Made by a program: the position numbers and the translations under genes. Source: BD1-7 clade bacterium (GTDB lineage Bacteria; Pseudomonadota; Gammaproteobacteria; Pseudomonadales; DT-91). Taken from it: a DNA stretch of 64,000 bases. The notes under the pieces are model-generated. The model saw only the letters and a list, made by a program, of their open reading frames with translations. It ran no database searches and was not told the origin of the DNA. Of the stretch, positions 36,458 through 46,232 are shown piece by piece. Positions within the stretch are counted from its first letter, which is position 1; every line of letters starts with the position of its first letter. The DNA lies in assembly GCA_902705865.1 (NCBI GenBank), contig CACSIO010000012.1:744001-808000 (forward strand), written 5' to 3'.

Positions 36458-36914
36458 GTTTCACGCCTTTATTCATTCTTTGCTGTGGCTGTCAAAATCT
36501 GGATTCCAGCTTTTTATAGACCATCTTTTCTGTCGTTAATGTCAGCTTAGCCAAGCTTCTGGAATTTGGTTGTCTTCTGACGCAATAGCCGTGTTGGTTC
36601 ACATCCCCGAGTGGTTTTTCTTGGTCTGCGCTAGGATGATGACGCGGGTAAGTTGTCAGTGAAAAGCCTCTGTGTACTAGCTATATAGAGCCGTGATGGA
36701 AAGTGTTGTTCAGTGGTTTTATCAACGGATACCTAAAATCTAAGCGCTTCGTGCCTTGAGCGGGATGGAGAACTGTCGAATCATCGACTAGCTTTTAAAG
36801 GTTAGAGACATCCAAGTGTCTTGATGTTTGTGATCGAAAAGCGATGGCCGAATGGCCCTGTTTGATGTCGGTAGTGTTCTAACCCTAATAACGACAATAA
36901 AAGAAGGAGGGGCT
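36458..36914. other. 457-bp intergenic region with no recognised feature
   Basis: This gap separates the leftward SLT-like gene from the rightward zinc-ribbon gene and should contain both promoters. I found no convincing ORF, hairpin with T-run, tRNA or repeat. The only clear element is the AAGGAGG ribosome site directly upstream of 36915. Confidence 0.5.
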
Positions 36915-37235
36915 ATGGAATGCCCGTATTGTTTTGAAGAATTTACGTTCCATGAGGTATCCGATGAACAACGCGAGGTATCACACTTTTCAACGCGATT
37001 TCATTGTCCTCACTGTGATAAGCCCGTTCGAACCTCCAATCGTTATGAGGTTTTAACGTTTGTATCATTTATCCTCATCATAGGTAGTTTGAGCTTATGG
37101 GTTTTGAGCTTTTTCCATGCAGCGCCTTTGGCACTAGAGTATGTTGTGACGGTAACCCTTCTTGGAATGCTTCTTTTTGCGGCGAATGCAGTGACAGCCA
37201 ATCTGGTGTGTGACTCCAATACAAATCATGATTAG
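36915..37235 (+). CDS. small zinc-ribbon membrane protein
   Basis: 106 residues. An N-terminal CPYC...CPHC pair (about residues 3-6 and 33-36) looks like a zinc ribbon, followed by two membrane segments (about 47-68 and 75-97) and a short polar tail. The start is the ATG with AAGGAGG 7 bp upstream; an upstream ATG at 36852 would add 21 residues without support. Function is unknown. Proteins of this design are common as small inner-membrane proteins with a cytosolic metal-binding head. It stands alone between an empty 457-bp gap and a hairpin terminator for the opposite strand. Confidence 0.7.
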   Translation: MECPYCFEEFTFHEVSDEQREVSHFSTRFHCPHCDKPVRTSNRYEVLTFVSFILIIGSLSLWVLSFFHAAPLALEYVVTVTLLGMLLFAANAVTANLVCDSNTNHD

Positions 37236-37261
37236 GCGTATTTAGTCGCTATATTTATGCA

Positions 37262-37288
37262 TAAAAAAAAACGCTACCAGTGGTAGCG
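37262..37288 (-). terminator. intrinsic terminator for leftward transcription
   Basis: CGCTACC (37272-37278), AGT loop, GGTAGCG (37282-37288) is a perfect 7-bp hairpin. On the minus strand it is followed by nine Ts (37271-37263), the classical layout. It is the first terminator met by leftward transcripts from the small gene at 37479-37652, about 190 bp upstream. Confidence 0.85.
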
Positions 37289-37478
37289 CTTGATACAGAA
37301 CGGCTTGGACGAATATTGTATTGCGAGTGTGGGTCTATATGCCCCAGTATCAAGAGTTTGTAACTCCGTTTGTCTTACTCGCTTTCTTAGCTGTTTGCTT
37401 AAATCTGTTTTCTAATTAATCGATCTTTTGAGAAAGTTCTCTCTATCAGGCGATAGTGGCAATCGGCTGAGGAAAAAT

Positions 37479-37652
37479 TTATCGGCGACCGTATTTCTTT
37501 TGAAGAATTTCTTTGGCCATCCACGCGGCTTCCCGTGTATTGAAGCTCTCGGTTTGAACAATATGCGTACCTGCATTCACTACTGTAAAAAAGTGTTGGT
37601 TCCGTTGCTCGACGCGAACCAGTATCGGATTGCTGGCTTCAATCTGTAACAT
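37479..37652 (-). CDS. small 57-aa protein of unknown function
   Basis: An ATG at 37652 opens a 57-codon frame ending in TAA. The product (start MLQIEASNPILVRVEQRNQHF, in part) has a hydrophobic/charged alternation followed by a helix-like EAAWMAKEILQKKYGRR. This looks like a small alpha/beta protein and not random translation: it is amphipathic, with a basic C-terminus and no rare-residue clutter. An AGG lies about 12 bp before the ATG, so the ribosome site is weak. A strong minus-strand terminator lies downstream, supporting a leftward transcript here. I do not recognise the family. Confidence 0.55.
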   Translation of the reverse strand: MLQIEASNPILVRVEQRNQHFFTVVNAGTHIVQTESFNTREAAWMAKEILQKKYGRR

Positions 37653-37856
37653 GGCGTTATGCCTGAATTCTGATAGTGGACCCTCAGTATAGGTACGAAC
37701 TTCACACTTTGCCGGATTTCCACATCTTATTATCAGATTGTAAACAACTTATTAACGGGTAGCTGGGGATAAAAAATATAAAGAAAAACAGCAAGATATG
37801 ACGTGGCTGCTGAAAAGCACTGGGAATTTAGGAAGGGTGTTTATAAAAAATTGATA

Positions 37857-37884
37857 TAAAAAACCCCGACGAGCGGGGTTTTTA
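37857..37884 (-). terminator. intrinsic terminator of fdxA
   Basis: AAACCCCG (37861-37868) pairs with CGGGGTTT (37874-37881) around a 5-nt loop, flanked by A- and T-runs on both sides. It lies about 70 bp past the fdxA stop and would act on leftward transcripts. It can also work rightward. Confidence 0.85.
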
Positions 37885-37954
37885 GGCTTATCTGTATGCT
37901 GTTTTTGTTGGCTTTAGTGACAATGTAAAAAAGCCGGTTAACAGCAGAGCGTGA

Positions 37955-38278
37955 TTAGCGCTTCAAATGTTGCAGCTTGTTTTCGACACCGTTCCACTCT
38001 TCGGCGTCAGGCATTGCATCTTTCATTTCTGTGATGTTTGGCCATTGTTCAGCAAGCTCTGCATTCAGTTCAGTAAACACTTCTTGATCTGCAGGTACTT
38101 CGTCTTCAGAGAAAATAGCATCAACCGGACACTCAGGCTCACACAGCGCGCAGTCGATACACTCGTCTGGGTGGATTACCAGGAAGTTCGGGCCTTCGTA
38201 AAAACAGTCAACAGGGCAAACTTCAACGCAGTCTGTGTGCTTACAGTTAATGCAGTTTTCGCCGACAACAAATGTCAT
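37955..38278 (-). CDS. fdxA: seven-iron ferredoxin FdxA
   Basis: 107 residues. [21 protein letters not shown] is followed by PVDCFYEG and [25 protein letters not shown] (in pieces). The cysteine spacing gives one 3Fe-4S and one 4Fe-4S cluster, and the acidic C-terminal extension is typical of the Azotobacter/Pseudomonas FdxA family. It is a cytosolic electron carrier; the partner is not evident here. AAGGAAC precedes the ATG. It lies 215 bp downstream of mutS on the same strand, a neighbourhood also found in Pseudomonas-related gammaproteobacteria, and has its own terminator. Confidence 0.97.
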   Translation of the reverse strand: MTFVVGENCINCKHTDCVEVCPVDCFYEGPNFLVIHPDECIDCALCEPECPVDAIFSEDEVPADQEVFTELNAELAEQWPNITEMKDAMPDAEEWNGVENKLQHLKR

Positions 38279-38493
38279 ATTTGTTCCTTTATGTGGTCAC
38301 CAGATTTTTAATGCGAGGTAGTTTACCTATTTTTTTTTCGCTTGTTAACTCTTCACTGCAAGATTAAGCGGGTTTAATCGCTGGATGCAAACAAGAATTA
38401 CTACTATTTGCATGTTCGTGATAGTTAGGCTCATATCGGCGCAGAGTTAAGCCGATTGTGGGCAGATTATGAACAAGTATTGAACAGTGTTAA

Positions 38494-41124
38494 TCAAGAA
38501 TCGTGAAGTTTTTTGAGTTCGTAGATCAATTCAAGCGCTTCGCGTGGCGTTAACTCATCAGGATTGATCGTGCCGATGCGCTTGTCAGCCGCAGAGGGTT
38601 CTGCTGCCGAGAAGAATTCGCCTTGCATTGGGTTCTTTTCAGCCGGTTCGTTCGCGTTGATGTCGATGGGCGATGTCTGGCGCGAAGGCTGGGGTGCTGT
38701 TGAATCTTCAGCCGCTTCGAGTTCCTTAAGCTTTGTCTGTGCAGAGCTCAGTACATGGGCTGGAATTCCGGCAAGTTTAGCAACTTGCAAACCATAACTT
38801 TGGCTGGCTGGCCCCGGCTGAATATGATGCAAAAACACAATGTTATCGTCATGTTCAGTAGCGCTGAGGTGGATGTTTGCCGCCTTTGGATATAGCTCGG
38901 GCAAAATCGTTAATTCGAAGTAGTGAGTGGCAAACAATGTCATTGCGTGTGTATTTGCCGCTAATTCGACGGCAAATGCCCAGGCAAGCGAGAGCCCGTC
39001 AAAGGTGGATGTGCCACGCCCGACTTCATCCATCAGTATTAATGATCGATCAGTTGTGTTATTCAGGATATTGGCAGATTCACTCATCTCAACCATAAAG
39101 GTTGAACGTCCGCCAGCAAGATCATCGGCGCTACCAATCCGTGTGAAAATCTGATCAACCATACCTACGGATGCAGCGCTTGCCGGTACAAAGCTGCCGA
39201 TATGCGCAAGCAGTGTAATCAGAGCCGTTTGGCGCATATAGGTCGATTTACCACCCATATTTGGGCCGGTGATAATCAAGGTTCGTCGATTTTCGTCTAA
39301 CTCAATATCGTTGGCGATGAATGGAGTTTCCAGCACGCGCTCGACCACTGGATGACGACCTTCAGATATCGTTAAAGACGATGCTTCTTGCATGGTTGGT
39401 CGGCAATAATTCAAGCGTTCTGCAGTCAGTGAAAAACTGCAAATAACATCAAATTCAGCGACGGCCTGAGCGCAATCTTGTAGCGGGATTAAACTCTCGT
39501 TGAGGGTTTCTAACAGGGCCTCATACAGTGCTTTTTCGCGTGCTAGTGCCCGCGATTTGGCGCTCAGCGCTTTGTCTTCGAATTCTTTCAGCTCAGGGGT
39601 GATGTATCTTTCAGCGTTTTTTAATGTTTGGCGACGAATATATTCGGTCGGCGCCTGTTCGCTTTGGGATTTACTGATTTCGATGTAGTAGCCATGTACT
39701 CGGTTGTATCCGACTTTCAGGGTTGAAATACCGGTACGCTCACGTTCTTTTTGTTCCAGCCGGATGAGAAAATCGCCAGCGTTCTGGCTCAAACCTCGAA
39801 GTTCGTCTAGCTCTGCGTCGTAACCCTCGGCGATAACGCCGCCATCGCGAATCACAGCCGGCGGGTTGTCGATGACTGCAGATTGAAGCAGCGCATCGGT
39901 GTCAGGGAAGGTTTTAATGGTTTGTAGCAGTGTCTTCAATAAGCCTGATTCAGCCGATTCCATCGTGCCTTGAATATCAGGAAGAACCGCAAGTGACTGT
40001 TGAAGACGCGTTAAATCACGCGGCCGTGCTGATCTGAGAGCAATTCGGCCAAGAATTCGCTCCATGTCGCCGATGGCCTTTAAGTGATCGAAACAGGTGT
40101 CGCTGTAATACTGGCTGATAAGTTCAGCAACGGCTTCATGGCGTTGTTCTATGGTTTCACGTTGAGACAAAGGCAGGTTGAGCCAGCGTCGCAACAGCCG
40201 TGACCCCATAGTGGTTGCACAATGGTTAACCACGCTGAAGAGCGTATTGGTTTGCTCGCCCTGCAGGTTAATGTCGATTTCCAAATTACGACGTGTTGCT
40301 GCGTCTAATCGAACGTTGGATGTGCGGCTTTCATGACGCAATGTTCGAATATGCGGCAGATCGCCGCGCTGGGTTTCGCGGGCATAGGCCAGCAAACAGC
40401 CAGCTGCAATCAAGCCGGCGGACAAATTTTCGCAACCAAAACCGATAAGGTCTTTCGTTTTAAATTGTTGATTCAGCGAGCGTCGTGCAGATTCTTCATC
40501 GAATTCCCAGCTTGGGCGTTCACGCAATCCGGACGGATAACGGCTGAATACAGCCGAGCTATTGTGCTCATCGATCAATAATTCAGCCGGGGCCAGCCGG
40601 TAAAGCTCGCTCTCGGCGCTGGCAAGATCATTGACTTCGAATACGCCAAAGCGACCAGCGGCTAAGTCCATGACGGCAAAACCAACTTTATCGTCTTGTT
40701 CAAACACACTGACAAGTAGATTGTCTTTATGTTCTTCCATGAGCGCTTCATCGGATACCGTGCCCGGCGTGACAATACGCATGACCTTGCGCTCAACCGG
40801 CCCCTTGCTGGTAGCCGGGTCGCCAACTTGCTCGCAAACAGCAACTGACACGCCATTTTTAACCAGTCTTGCCAAATAACCGTCGGCAGAATGGAACGGG
40901 ATGCCTGCCATAGGAATGGGTTCGCCGGCGGATTTTCCTCGCGCGGTTAGTGTAATGCCGAGTAATTCGGAGGCATTTTTGGCGTCGTCAAAGAAGAGTT
41001 CGTAGAAATCTCCCATTCGATAGAAAACCATATCGTTGGGATGCTGCGCCTTAATTTTAAGGTACTGCTGCATCATGGGAGTATGGGCGGATTTTGACGA
41101 GGATTTTACTTGCGCAGTTGTCAT
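38494..41124 (-). CDS. mutS: DNA mismatch repair protein MutS
   Basis: 876 residues, normal length. The N-terminal mismatch-binding domain has [31 protein letters not shown] (in pieces) with the Phe-x-Glu reader (DFYELF). The C-terminal ABC-type ATPase has Walker [15 protein letters not shown], and [16 protein letters not shown] with the following [11 protein letters not shown]-terminal tetramerisation tail is present. MutS recognises mispairs and recruits MutL. It is transcribed toward fdxA. All conserved motifs are intact, so there is no sign of a mutator allele at this level. Confidence 0.99.
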   Translation of the reverse strand: MTTAQVKSSSKSAHTPMMQQYLKIKAQHPNDMVFYRMGDFYELFFDDAKNASELLGITLTARGKSAGEPIPMAGIPFHSADGYLARLVKNGVSVAVCEQVGDPATSKGPVERKVMRIVTPGTVSDEALMEEHKDNLLVSVFEQDDKVGFAVMDLAAGRFGVFEVNDLASAESELYRLAPAELLIDEHNSSAVFSRYPSGLRERPSWEFDEESARRSLNQQFKTKDLIGFGCENLSAGLIAAGCLLAYARETQRGDLPHIRTLRHESRTSNVRLDAATRRNLEIDINLQGEQTNTLFSVVNHCATTMGSRLLRRWLNLPLSQRETIEQRHEAVAELISQYYSDTCFDHLKAIGDMERILGRIALRSARPRDLTRLQQSLAVLPDIQGTMESAESGLLKTLLQTIKTFPDTDALLQSAVIDNPPAVIRDGGVIAEGYDAELDELRGLSQNAGDFLIRLEQKERERTGISTLKVGYNRVHGYYIEISKSQSEQAPTEYIRRQTLKNAERYITPELKEFEDKALSAKSRALAREKALYEALLETLNESLIPLQDCAQAVAEFDVICSFSLTAERLNYCRPTMQEASSLTISEGRHPVVERVLETPFIANDIELDENRRTLIITGPNMGGKSTYMRQTALITLLAHIGSFVPASAASVGMVDQIFTRIGSADDLAGGRSTFMVEMSESANILNNTTDRSLILMDEVGRGTSTFDGLSLAWAFAVELAANTHAMTLFATHYFELTILPELYPKAANIHLSATEHDDNIVFLHHIQPGPASQSYGLQVAKLAGIPAHVLSSAQTKLKELEAAEDSTAPQPSRQTSPIDINANEPAEKNPMQGEFFSAAEPSAADKRIGTINPDELTPREALELIYELKKLHDS

Positions 41125-41353
41125 TGTTATTCGATGAAATCTTAGAATCGCAAATGCGCAAGTCTAGCAAATGACGCGCCGGATTGCTTGTGTCATGCAC
41201 CGGCTATTGAACAGGGTGCCAAAGTCATTTACTGGCATTTGAGTATATCTCGCACAATTCGATATAAATCGGAAAAACGAAATGATTGTAGAGCCTTGAT
41301 TGTGATTTTTTGATCGTTAAATGTGCGTTGGTCACTCTGACCTTTGGGCGTCA

Positions 41354-41629
41354 TTAAAAATCGGTCTTGTCGATTTTGTCCATGTGTTCAAGAAATTGAT
41401 CCAGTGCGAAGTTGTTGTGAAAATCGACATTGTATTTGTTGTGAAAATACACAGTCAGTTTGGCGTCTTTATCTTCCAGCATCAAGGTGTAACCGTCGGC
41501 GTCAGACCACGCCGTTAGACCCGCGAGCGTATAGTCATGGCCTAGGTCGCCGGTGTGTTTAGTACCATGTGTAATGACTTTGTTGTAGACGCGAAGCGCT
41601 TGTTTGATATCAATACGTGAATCCATCAT
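41354..41629 (-). CDS. DUF3081-family small protein
   Basis: 91 residues (or 90 from a second ATG one codon in). The core LRVYNKVITHGTKHTGD, YTLAGLTAWSDADGYTLML and LTVYFHNKYNVDF fits my recollection of DUF3081, a small gammaproteobacterial family of unknown function. No signal peptide or membrane segment. It stands alone between the RND operon and mutS, all on the minus strand, with gaps of 117 bp and 229 bp, and no hairpin terminator was seen on either side. Confidence 0.75.
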   Translation of the reverse strand: MMDSRIDIKQALRVYNKVITHGTKHTGDLGHDYTLAGLTAWSDADGYTLMLEDKDAKLTVYFHNKYNVDFHNNFALDQFLEHMDKIDKTDF

Positions 41630-41746
41630 TGTCTCCGGTACAGGGCTTATTGTTTAACCATAGTTGCTCAATCGTTCGCGGCATACCAGAACGACTGACT
41701 ATTACTTGTACGTTATATGATCACAATCAATGGCTCTGGTTTACGG

Positions 41747-44700
41747 TTATTCGTTTGACGGTGTTTTTCGCTGTTTTTGCATGCGTGCGCGTAGGTCTGG
41801 GACGCGCTTTTCACGAAAGCGTTGGAAGATAACGTAGATTGATGGCACGAATATCAGAGCCAGTGTTGTCGATACGATCATCCCACCGAATACTGCTGTG
41901 CCTAAGGAGTGGCGAGATGCGGCTCCGGCTCCAGTCGCGATAACGAGCGGAAATATACCGGCCACAAAAGCGATCGCGGTCATCAGAATTGGGCGCAGCC
42001 TTGTGTTGCACGCGAAGATAACGGAATCGACAACGCTGGATCCTTCGACATATTTCTCGTTCGCAAACTGCACAATTAGGATGGCATTTTTAGCCGATAA
42101 CCCTACCAACATGATCAAGGCGATTTGGCAGAATGTGTCGTTAGCCAGGCCGCGAATAAATTGAAAGCTCAATGCACCCAGAACAGCAAAAGGGACTGCG
42201 AGTATGATCATAAACGGCAAAAGCCAGCTTTCGTAAAGTATGGCCAGAATCATCAAGATGATGATGATCGACAGCGCGAAAACGATCGGTGCCACGTTGC
42301 CCGCCTTTTTGGCTTGATAGGCGGTGTCTGTCCATTCAAAGAAAAAACCGTCGGTTAGTATCTCTTTGGTGAGTTGTTCCATAATCGCGATGGCTTCGCC
42401 GCTGGTGTGTCCTGTTGATGGTGAACCGATAAGGTGAGCCGATGTGTAAAGGTTGTAGCGCCGAATTTTACTGGCTCCGGCACGGTATTCGTAGCGAACC
42501 AAGTCGCTGATAGGAACCAGATCGTCGTTAATATTTTTGACATAGATCTTTTGCAGGTCTTCTGGGCTGGAACGAAAATCGATATCGGCCTGAATAAATA
42601 CGCGATAAATTTTGCCGTATTTATTGAAGTCATTAATGTAAAAAGACCCAAGATTTGCCTGTAATGCGAGATACAGATCCTGCAGGAGTACGCCCTGGCG
42701 CATGACCTGTGCGCGATCGATATCCAAGTAGAGTATGGGGGTGTCGATTTTAAATGGACTAAACACATCGCGGATAGCAGGCTGCGCATTGGCCGCGTTA
42801 AGCATCAGCTGTGTATTACTGTAGAGAGCTTCAAGCCCCTGGGCGGCTCGGTCTTCTAAGATATATTCAAACCCGCCGGCAGTTGAGAGCCCTTGAACTG
42901 CCGGAACATTAATCACTAAAAACTGCGCGTCACCGATTTTATCCAGTGACAGTTGTAAATCTTTGGTGAGTTTAAACACCGACTCACTCGCGTCGCGTTG
43001 ATCAAACGGCAACATTTCGATCACCACGAACCCTGAATTACTGGTTTTACTATGCGATAAAATACTAAACCCGTCGACGAGTACGACGTCCATAACCCCA
43101 GGCAATTTTTGCGCTTCGTGAAGCACCTTTTGCATCGCCTTGTGCGTTTGTTTGAGTGAGGATCCTTCTGGCAGTTGTACGTTTACATAGAAAAATCCCT
43201 GATCTTCCTCCGGCAAGAAGCCGCGGGGAACCAAAAATATTAGTGCGGTAGTCGCTCCGACAAGTAACAGAAATACACTAGTCATTAATAGTTTTCGCGG
43301 AATGGTCCATTTGAGCAATTTGTCGTAACCGACCAGTAACGCATCAAAGGCCGCATTGAATTTGCGAAAAAACCAACCTTGCTGGGTGTCGTGGGATTTC
43401 AATAACAACGCACACAGTGCCGGTGTAAACGTAAGTGCATTGACTAACGACAACGCCAGCGAGCACGATACAGTAATGGCGAATTGCTGGTAGAGTTTAC
43501 CTGTAATGCCGGGCATAAACGCCGCAGGTATAAACACCGACATCATCACTAACGTTGAGGCAATGATAGGGCCTCGTACTTCATCCATTGCGCGAATCGT
43601 TGCATCTCGTACCGGCAATGATTCTTGTTCTTTGATGCGATTGATGTTCTCGATAACAACAACGGCATCATCGACGACCAATCCAATTGCCAGAATAAGC
43701 CCAAAAAGGCTTAACATATTCATCGAAAAACCAAGTAGTGCAAGAAACGCGAAGGTACCTATCAGCGACACGGGAATCGTAATCAGGGTGATCAGCGTTG
43801 TGCGCCAGTTCTGCAAAAATACATAGGCGACCAGCACAATCAGAACCAGTGCAAACAAGAAGGTAAGGCCAACTTCTTTCAGGGCACCATTGATGAATAA
43901 GGTGGCATCACGTGCGATATCGTAGGTAATGCCCTCGGGTAAATTGGGTTCGAGAGCATTGAGGATGGTTTTTATATTACCAACAACTTCTAACGTGTTG
44001 GCATTAGGGAGTTGGCTAATGCCAATACCTACCGCCGGGTGTGAGTTAACCGAAAGGTCGGTCAGATAGTCGTCGGCCCCCAGTTCAACCCGAGCGATAT
44101 CCTTAACAAAAATCAACGAGCCGTTGTCTGAGCGGCTCACCACAATATCTTCAAATTCTTCAACCTGATCTAGCCTGCCTTTGGTCTCGACGATAAGCTG
44201 GATTGATTGATCCGCCTTTGAGGGAGTTCCGCCAATGATACCCACCGGTGCGATTTCGTTCTGATCACGAACAGCGCTGATGACATCGTTGACGGTGAGT
44301 CGGTAGCCGGCAAGTTTCACCGGGTCGACCCAAATACGCATGGCATACGTACGATCACCGAATACCACGACTTCGCCGACGCCTTTAACCCGTTTTATCG
44401 GGTCAACCACATTGATGGCCGCGTAATTGGCGATGTATTCCAAATCACGTTTGCCGCCGGGGGAGATAACGTGAACAAACATGACGATGTCAGTTGAGCC
44501 TTTTTCGATATCGATACCGTTTTTAATAACTTCGTCAGGCAGTCGGGGTTTGGCTAGTTCTACCCGGTTTTGCACGTCGACAGCGGCAATATCGAGGTCG
44601 TAGCCTACTTCAAAGGTGACGACGATTGTCACCTGGCCTTGGTCAGTACTAGTGCTTTCGACACTCACCATTCCGCGAACACCGTTGATTTCGTCTTCTA

Positions 44701-44896
44701 GCGGAACAGTAACGGCGTCAACCATGGTTTGGGCACTTGCTCCGGGGTAACTGGCGGTTACTGAGACGCGTGGAGGCACAATTTCTGGGTAGAGTTCAAC
44801 CTGAAGCAGCGGAATTGCAATACTGCCCGCGAAAACCATCAACAGTGCGATGACCGACGCTGCGATGGGGCGATCGATAAAAAACCGTGAAAACAT
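41747..44896 (-). CDS. RND (HAE-1) multidrug efflux permease
   Basis: 1049 residues, the AcrB/MexB-family size with two halves of six membrane segments and two large periplasmic loops. It starts FSRFFIDRPIAASVIALLMVF. Proton-relay residues are present: the DD pair in GLVVDDAVVVIENINR and the Lys in GLSAKNAILIVQFA. The third gene of an operon after two adaptor lipoproteins, it begins 10 bp after the second. It should export hydrophobic or amphiphilic compounds through a TolC-type channel, which is not encoded in this window and must come from elsewhere. Substrates cannot be predicted. Confidence 0.96.
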   Translation of the reverse strand: MFSRFFIDRPIAASVIALLMVFAGSIAIPLLQVELYPEIVPPRVSVTASYPGASAQTMVDAVTVPLEDEINGVRGMVSVESTSTDQGQVTIVVTFEVGYDLDIAAVDVQNRVELAKPRLPDEVIKNGIDIEKGSTDIVMFVHVISPGGKRDLEYIANYAAINVVDPIKRVKGVGEVVVFGDRTYAMRIWVDPVKLAGYRLTVNDVISAVRDQNEIAPVGIIGGTPSKADQSIQLIVETKGRLDQVEEFEDIVVSRSDNGSLIFVKDIARVELGADDYLTDLSVNSHPAVGIGISQLPNANTLEVVGNIKTILNALEPNLPEGITYDIARDATLFINGALKEVGLTFLFALVLIVLVAYVFLQNWRTTLITLITIPVSLIGTFAFLALLGFSMNMLSLFGLILAIGLVVDDAVVVIENINRIKEQESLPVRDATIRAMDEVRGPIIASTLVMMSVFIPAAFMPGITGKLYQQFAITVSCSLALSLVNALTFTPALCALLLKSHDTQQGWFFRKFNAAFDALLVGYDKLLKWTIPRKLLMTSVFLLLVGATTALIFLVPRGFLPEEDQGFFYVNVQLPEGSSLKQTHKAMQKVLHEAQKLPGVMDVVLVDGFSILSHSKTSNSGFVVIEMLPFDQRDASESVFKLTKDLQLSLDKIGDAQFLVINVPAVQGLSTAGGFEYILEDRAAQGLEALYSNTQLMLNAANAQPAIRDVFSPFKIDTPILYLDIDRAQVMRQGVLLQDLYLALQANLGSFYINDFNKYGKIYRVFIQADIDFRSSPEDLQKIYVKNINDDLVPISDLVRYEYRAGASKIRRYNLYTSAHLIGSPSTGHTSGEAIAIMEQLTKEILTDGFFFEWTDTAYQAKKAGNVAPIVFALSIIIILMILAILYESWLLPFMIILAVPFAVLGALSFQFIRGLANDTFCQIALIMLVGLSAKNAILIVQFANEKYVEGSSVVDSVIFACNTRLRPILMTAIAFVAGIFPLVIATGAGAASRHSLGTAVFGGMIVSTTLALIFVPSIYVIFQRFREKRVPDLRARMQKQRKTPSNE

Positions 44897-44906
44897 AATG
44901 TAATCC

Positions 44907-46232
44907 CTATCCCTGTTGGCAAGCGTTACTCAGGTTGTCCGGTTTGATGGTTGTATCGGGAGCTTGCAAGACGCGCGGTTTTTCGTGAGCTGGAACTGTC
45001 ACCATGACTTCGGCATCATCAAACAAAGTGTTAGGTTCGGGCCCTGGGCTAACCTGTGTCGTTTTACTGTTAAGTTGCTGGCCGGGTTTGATGCTGTCGA
45101 GATAATTAGTCACGATATTTTGATCTGACTGAATACCCGTGACTTGTGTCCAGGGGCCATATGTTGCTTGTCTTTCAACGTTGATACGTTTTACCGAACC
45201 GTTATTGAGCGTGTAAACATAGCTACCTAGCTGATCTAATTTGATAATCGCTGACGGTAGCATCAGCACATCCCGCGCATGGCCGAGTGTGAGTATCAGA
45301 TGACCACTTTGGCCTGGGTAAATCAGATGATTCGGATTTGCAATGGTGGCTCGTGCGCTGATTGTTCCGCTGCTGGGGTTCACGGCGATATCGATGAAAT
45401 CCAATGTGCCGTGTTGTTCAACAGGGTGCTTGCCGATCGTGGTAAATTGAACGCGTGATGTTTCTATGAGTTCTTTGCTCGGCGACGGTGATTTTTCAGT
45501 ATTTTGAGTGCGAAGCACAGTTTGCAAGTGTGTGGAGGGAACCTTGAAATATACATAAAGCGGATTGAGCTGTTTGATCGAGCTAAGTTGAGTATCGGCG
45601 TCAGTATTAGATTCACCGACCAACTGACCGGGGTAGTATGCAGTTTTGCTCATTCGTCCGTTGAAAGGCGCGAGAATATCGGTATAGACTAAATCCTGTC
45701 GATAACGCTTTAGCCTTGCCTTGGCGTTATCAAGATCGCCGATGGCCGTGTGAAAGTTAAGTGTTGCTTGATCGAGCTGATCTTGTGATGCGGCTTTGGC
45801 TTTGACTAGACGTTTATAGCGTTTGATTTCTATCCGCGTTTCAGCGACTTCAGCTTGTGCGATCTCTACTTCGGCTTGCGCTTGTTCTGCTTCGGCCTGA
45901 CTGATGATTTGTTCGATTCGATAGAGGAGTTGGCCTTTCTTCACATATTGGCCATCTCGAAAGCAGACATCAGAAATAAAACCGCGCGTTCTGGCGACAA
46001 TATCAACGCTCTCAAACGCGTCGGCATAGGCCGAGAAAAACAGCTGGTCAGGCATCTTCATGCTGACGGGTTTCATGATTTCTAGTGTTGGTGTTTGTTT
46101 GCGGTGCACGTTCTCTTGCTGGCTACAACCGAACAGTGTTAGCGCTGTCAGCGAGGTGGAAAACAGGATTGTAAGCGTTGAGGACAGTGATTGATTGAGA
46201 CCGTATCGATTACGACAGCGAAAAAGAGTCAT
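44907..46232 (-). CDS. RND periplasmic adaptor lipoprotein, second of a pair
   Basis: 441 residues with a lipobox LFGC after a hydrophobic stretch, so lipid-anchored in the periplasmic face. The membrane-fusion layout is clear: VDIVARTRGFISDVCFRDGQYVKKGQLLYRIE (in pieces, lipoyl half), a helical hairpin rich in EAEQAQAEVEIAQAEV, a barrel with YTDILAPFNGRMSKTAYYPGQLV, and a long Pro/Thr-rich C-terminal tail. It overlaps the first adaptor gene by 4 bp (ATGA) and is followed by the permease, so the three are made together. Paired adaptors with one permease are known in TriABC of Pseudomonas and VmeTUV of Vibrio. Confidence 0.93.
   Translation of the reverse strand: MTLFRCRNRYGLNQSLSSTLTILFSTSLTALTLFGCSQQENVHRKQTPTLEIMKPVSMKMPDQLFFSAYADAFESVDIVARTRGFISDVCFRDGQYVKKGQLLYRIEQIISQAEAEQAQAEVEIAQAEVAETRIEIKRYKRLVKAKAASQDQLDQATLNFHTAIGDLDNAKARLKRYRQDLVYTDILAPFNGRMSKTAYYPGQLVGESNTDADTQLSSIKQLNPLYVYFKVPSTHLQTVLRTQNTEKSPSPSKELIETSRVQFTTIGKHPVEQHGTLDFIDIAVNPSSGTISARATIANPNHLIYPGQSGHLILTLGHARDVLMLPSAIIKLDQLGSYVYTLNNGSVKRINVERQATYGPWTQVTGIQSDQNIVTNYLDSIKPGQQLNSKTTQVSPGPEPNTLFDDAEVMVTVPAHEKPRVLQAPDTTIKPDNLSNACQQG

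Noticed and set aside
37428-37649. A 73-codon rightward frame opposite the small gene at 37479-37652
   Set aside because: The leftward frame has better protein composition and a matching downstream terminator; the rightward one has no ribosome site.
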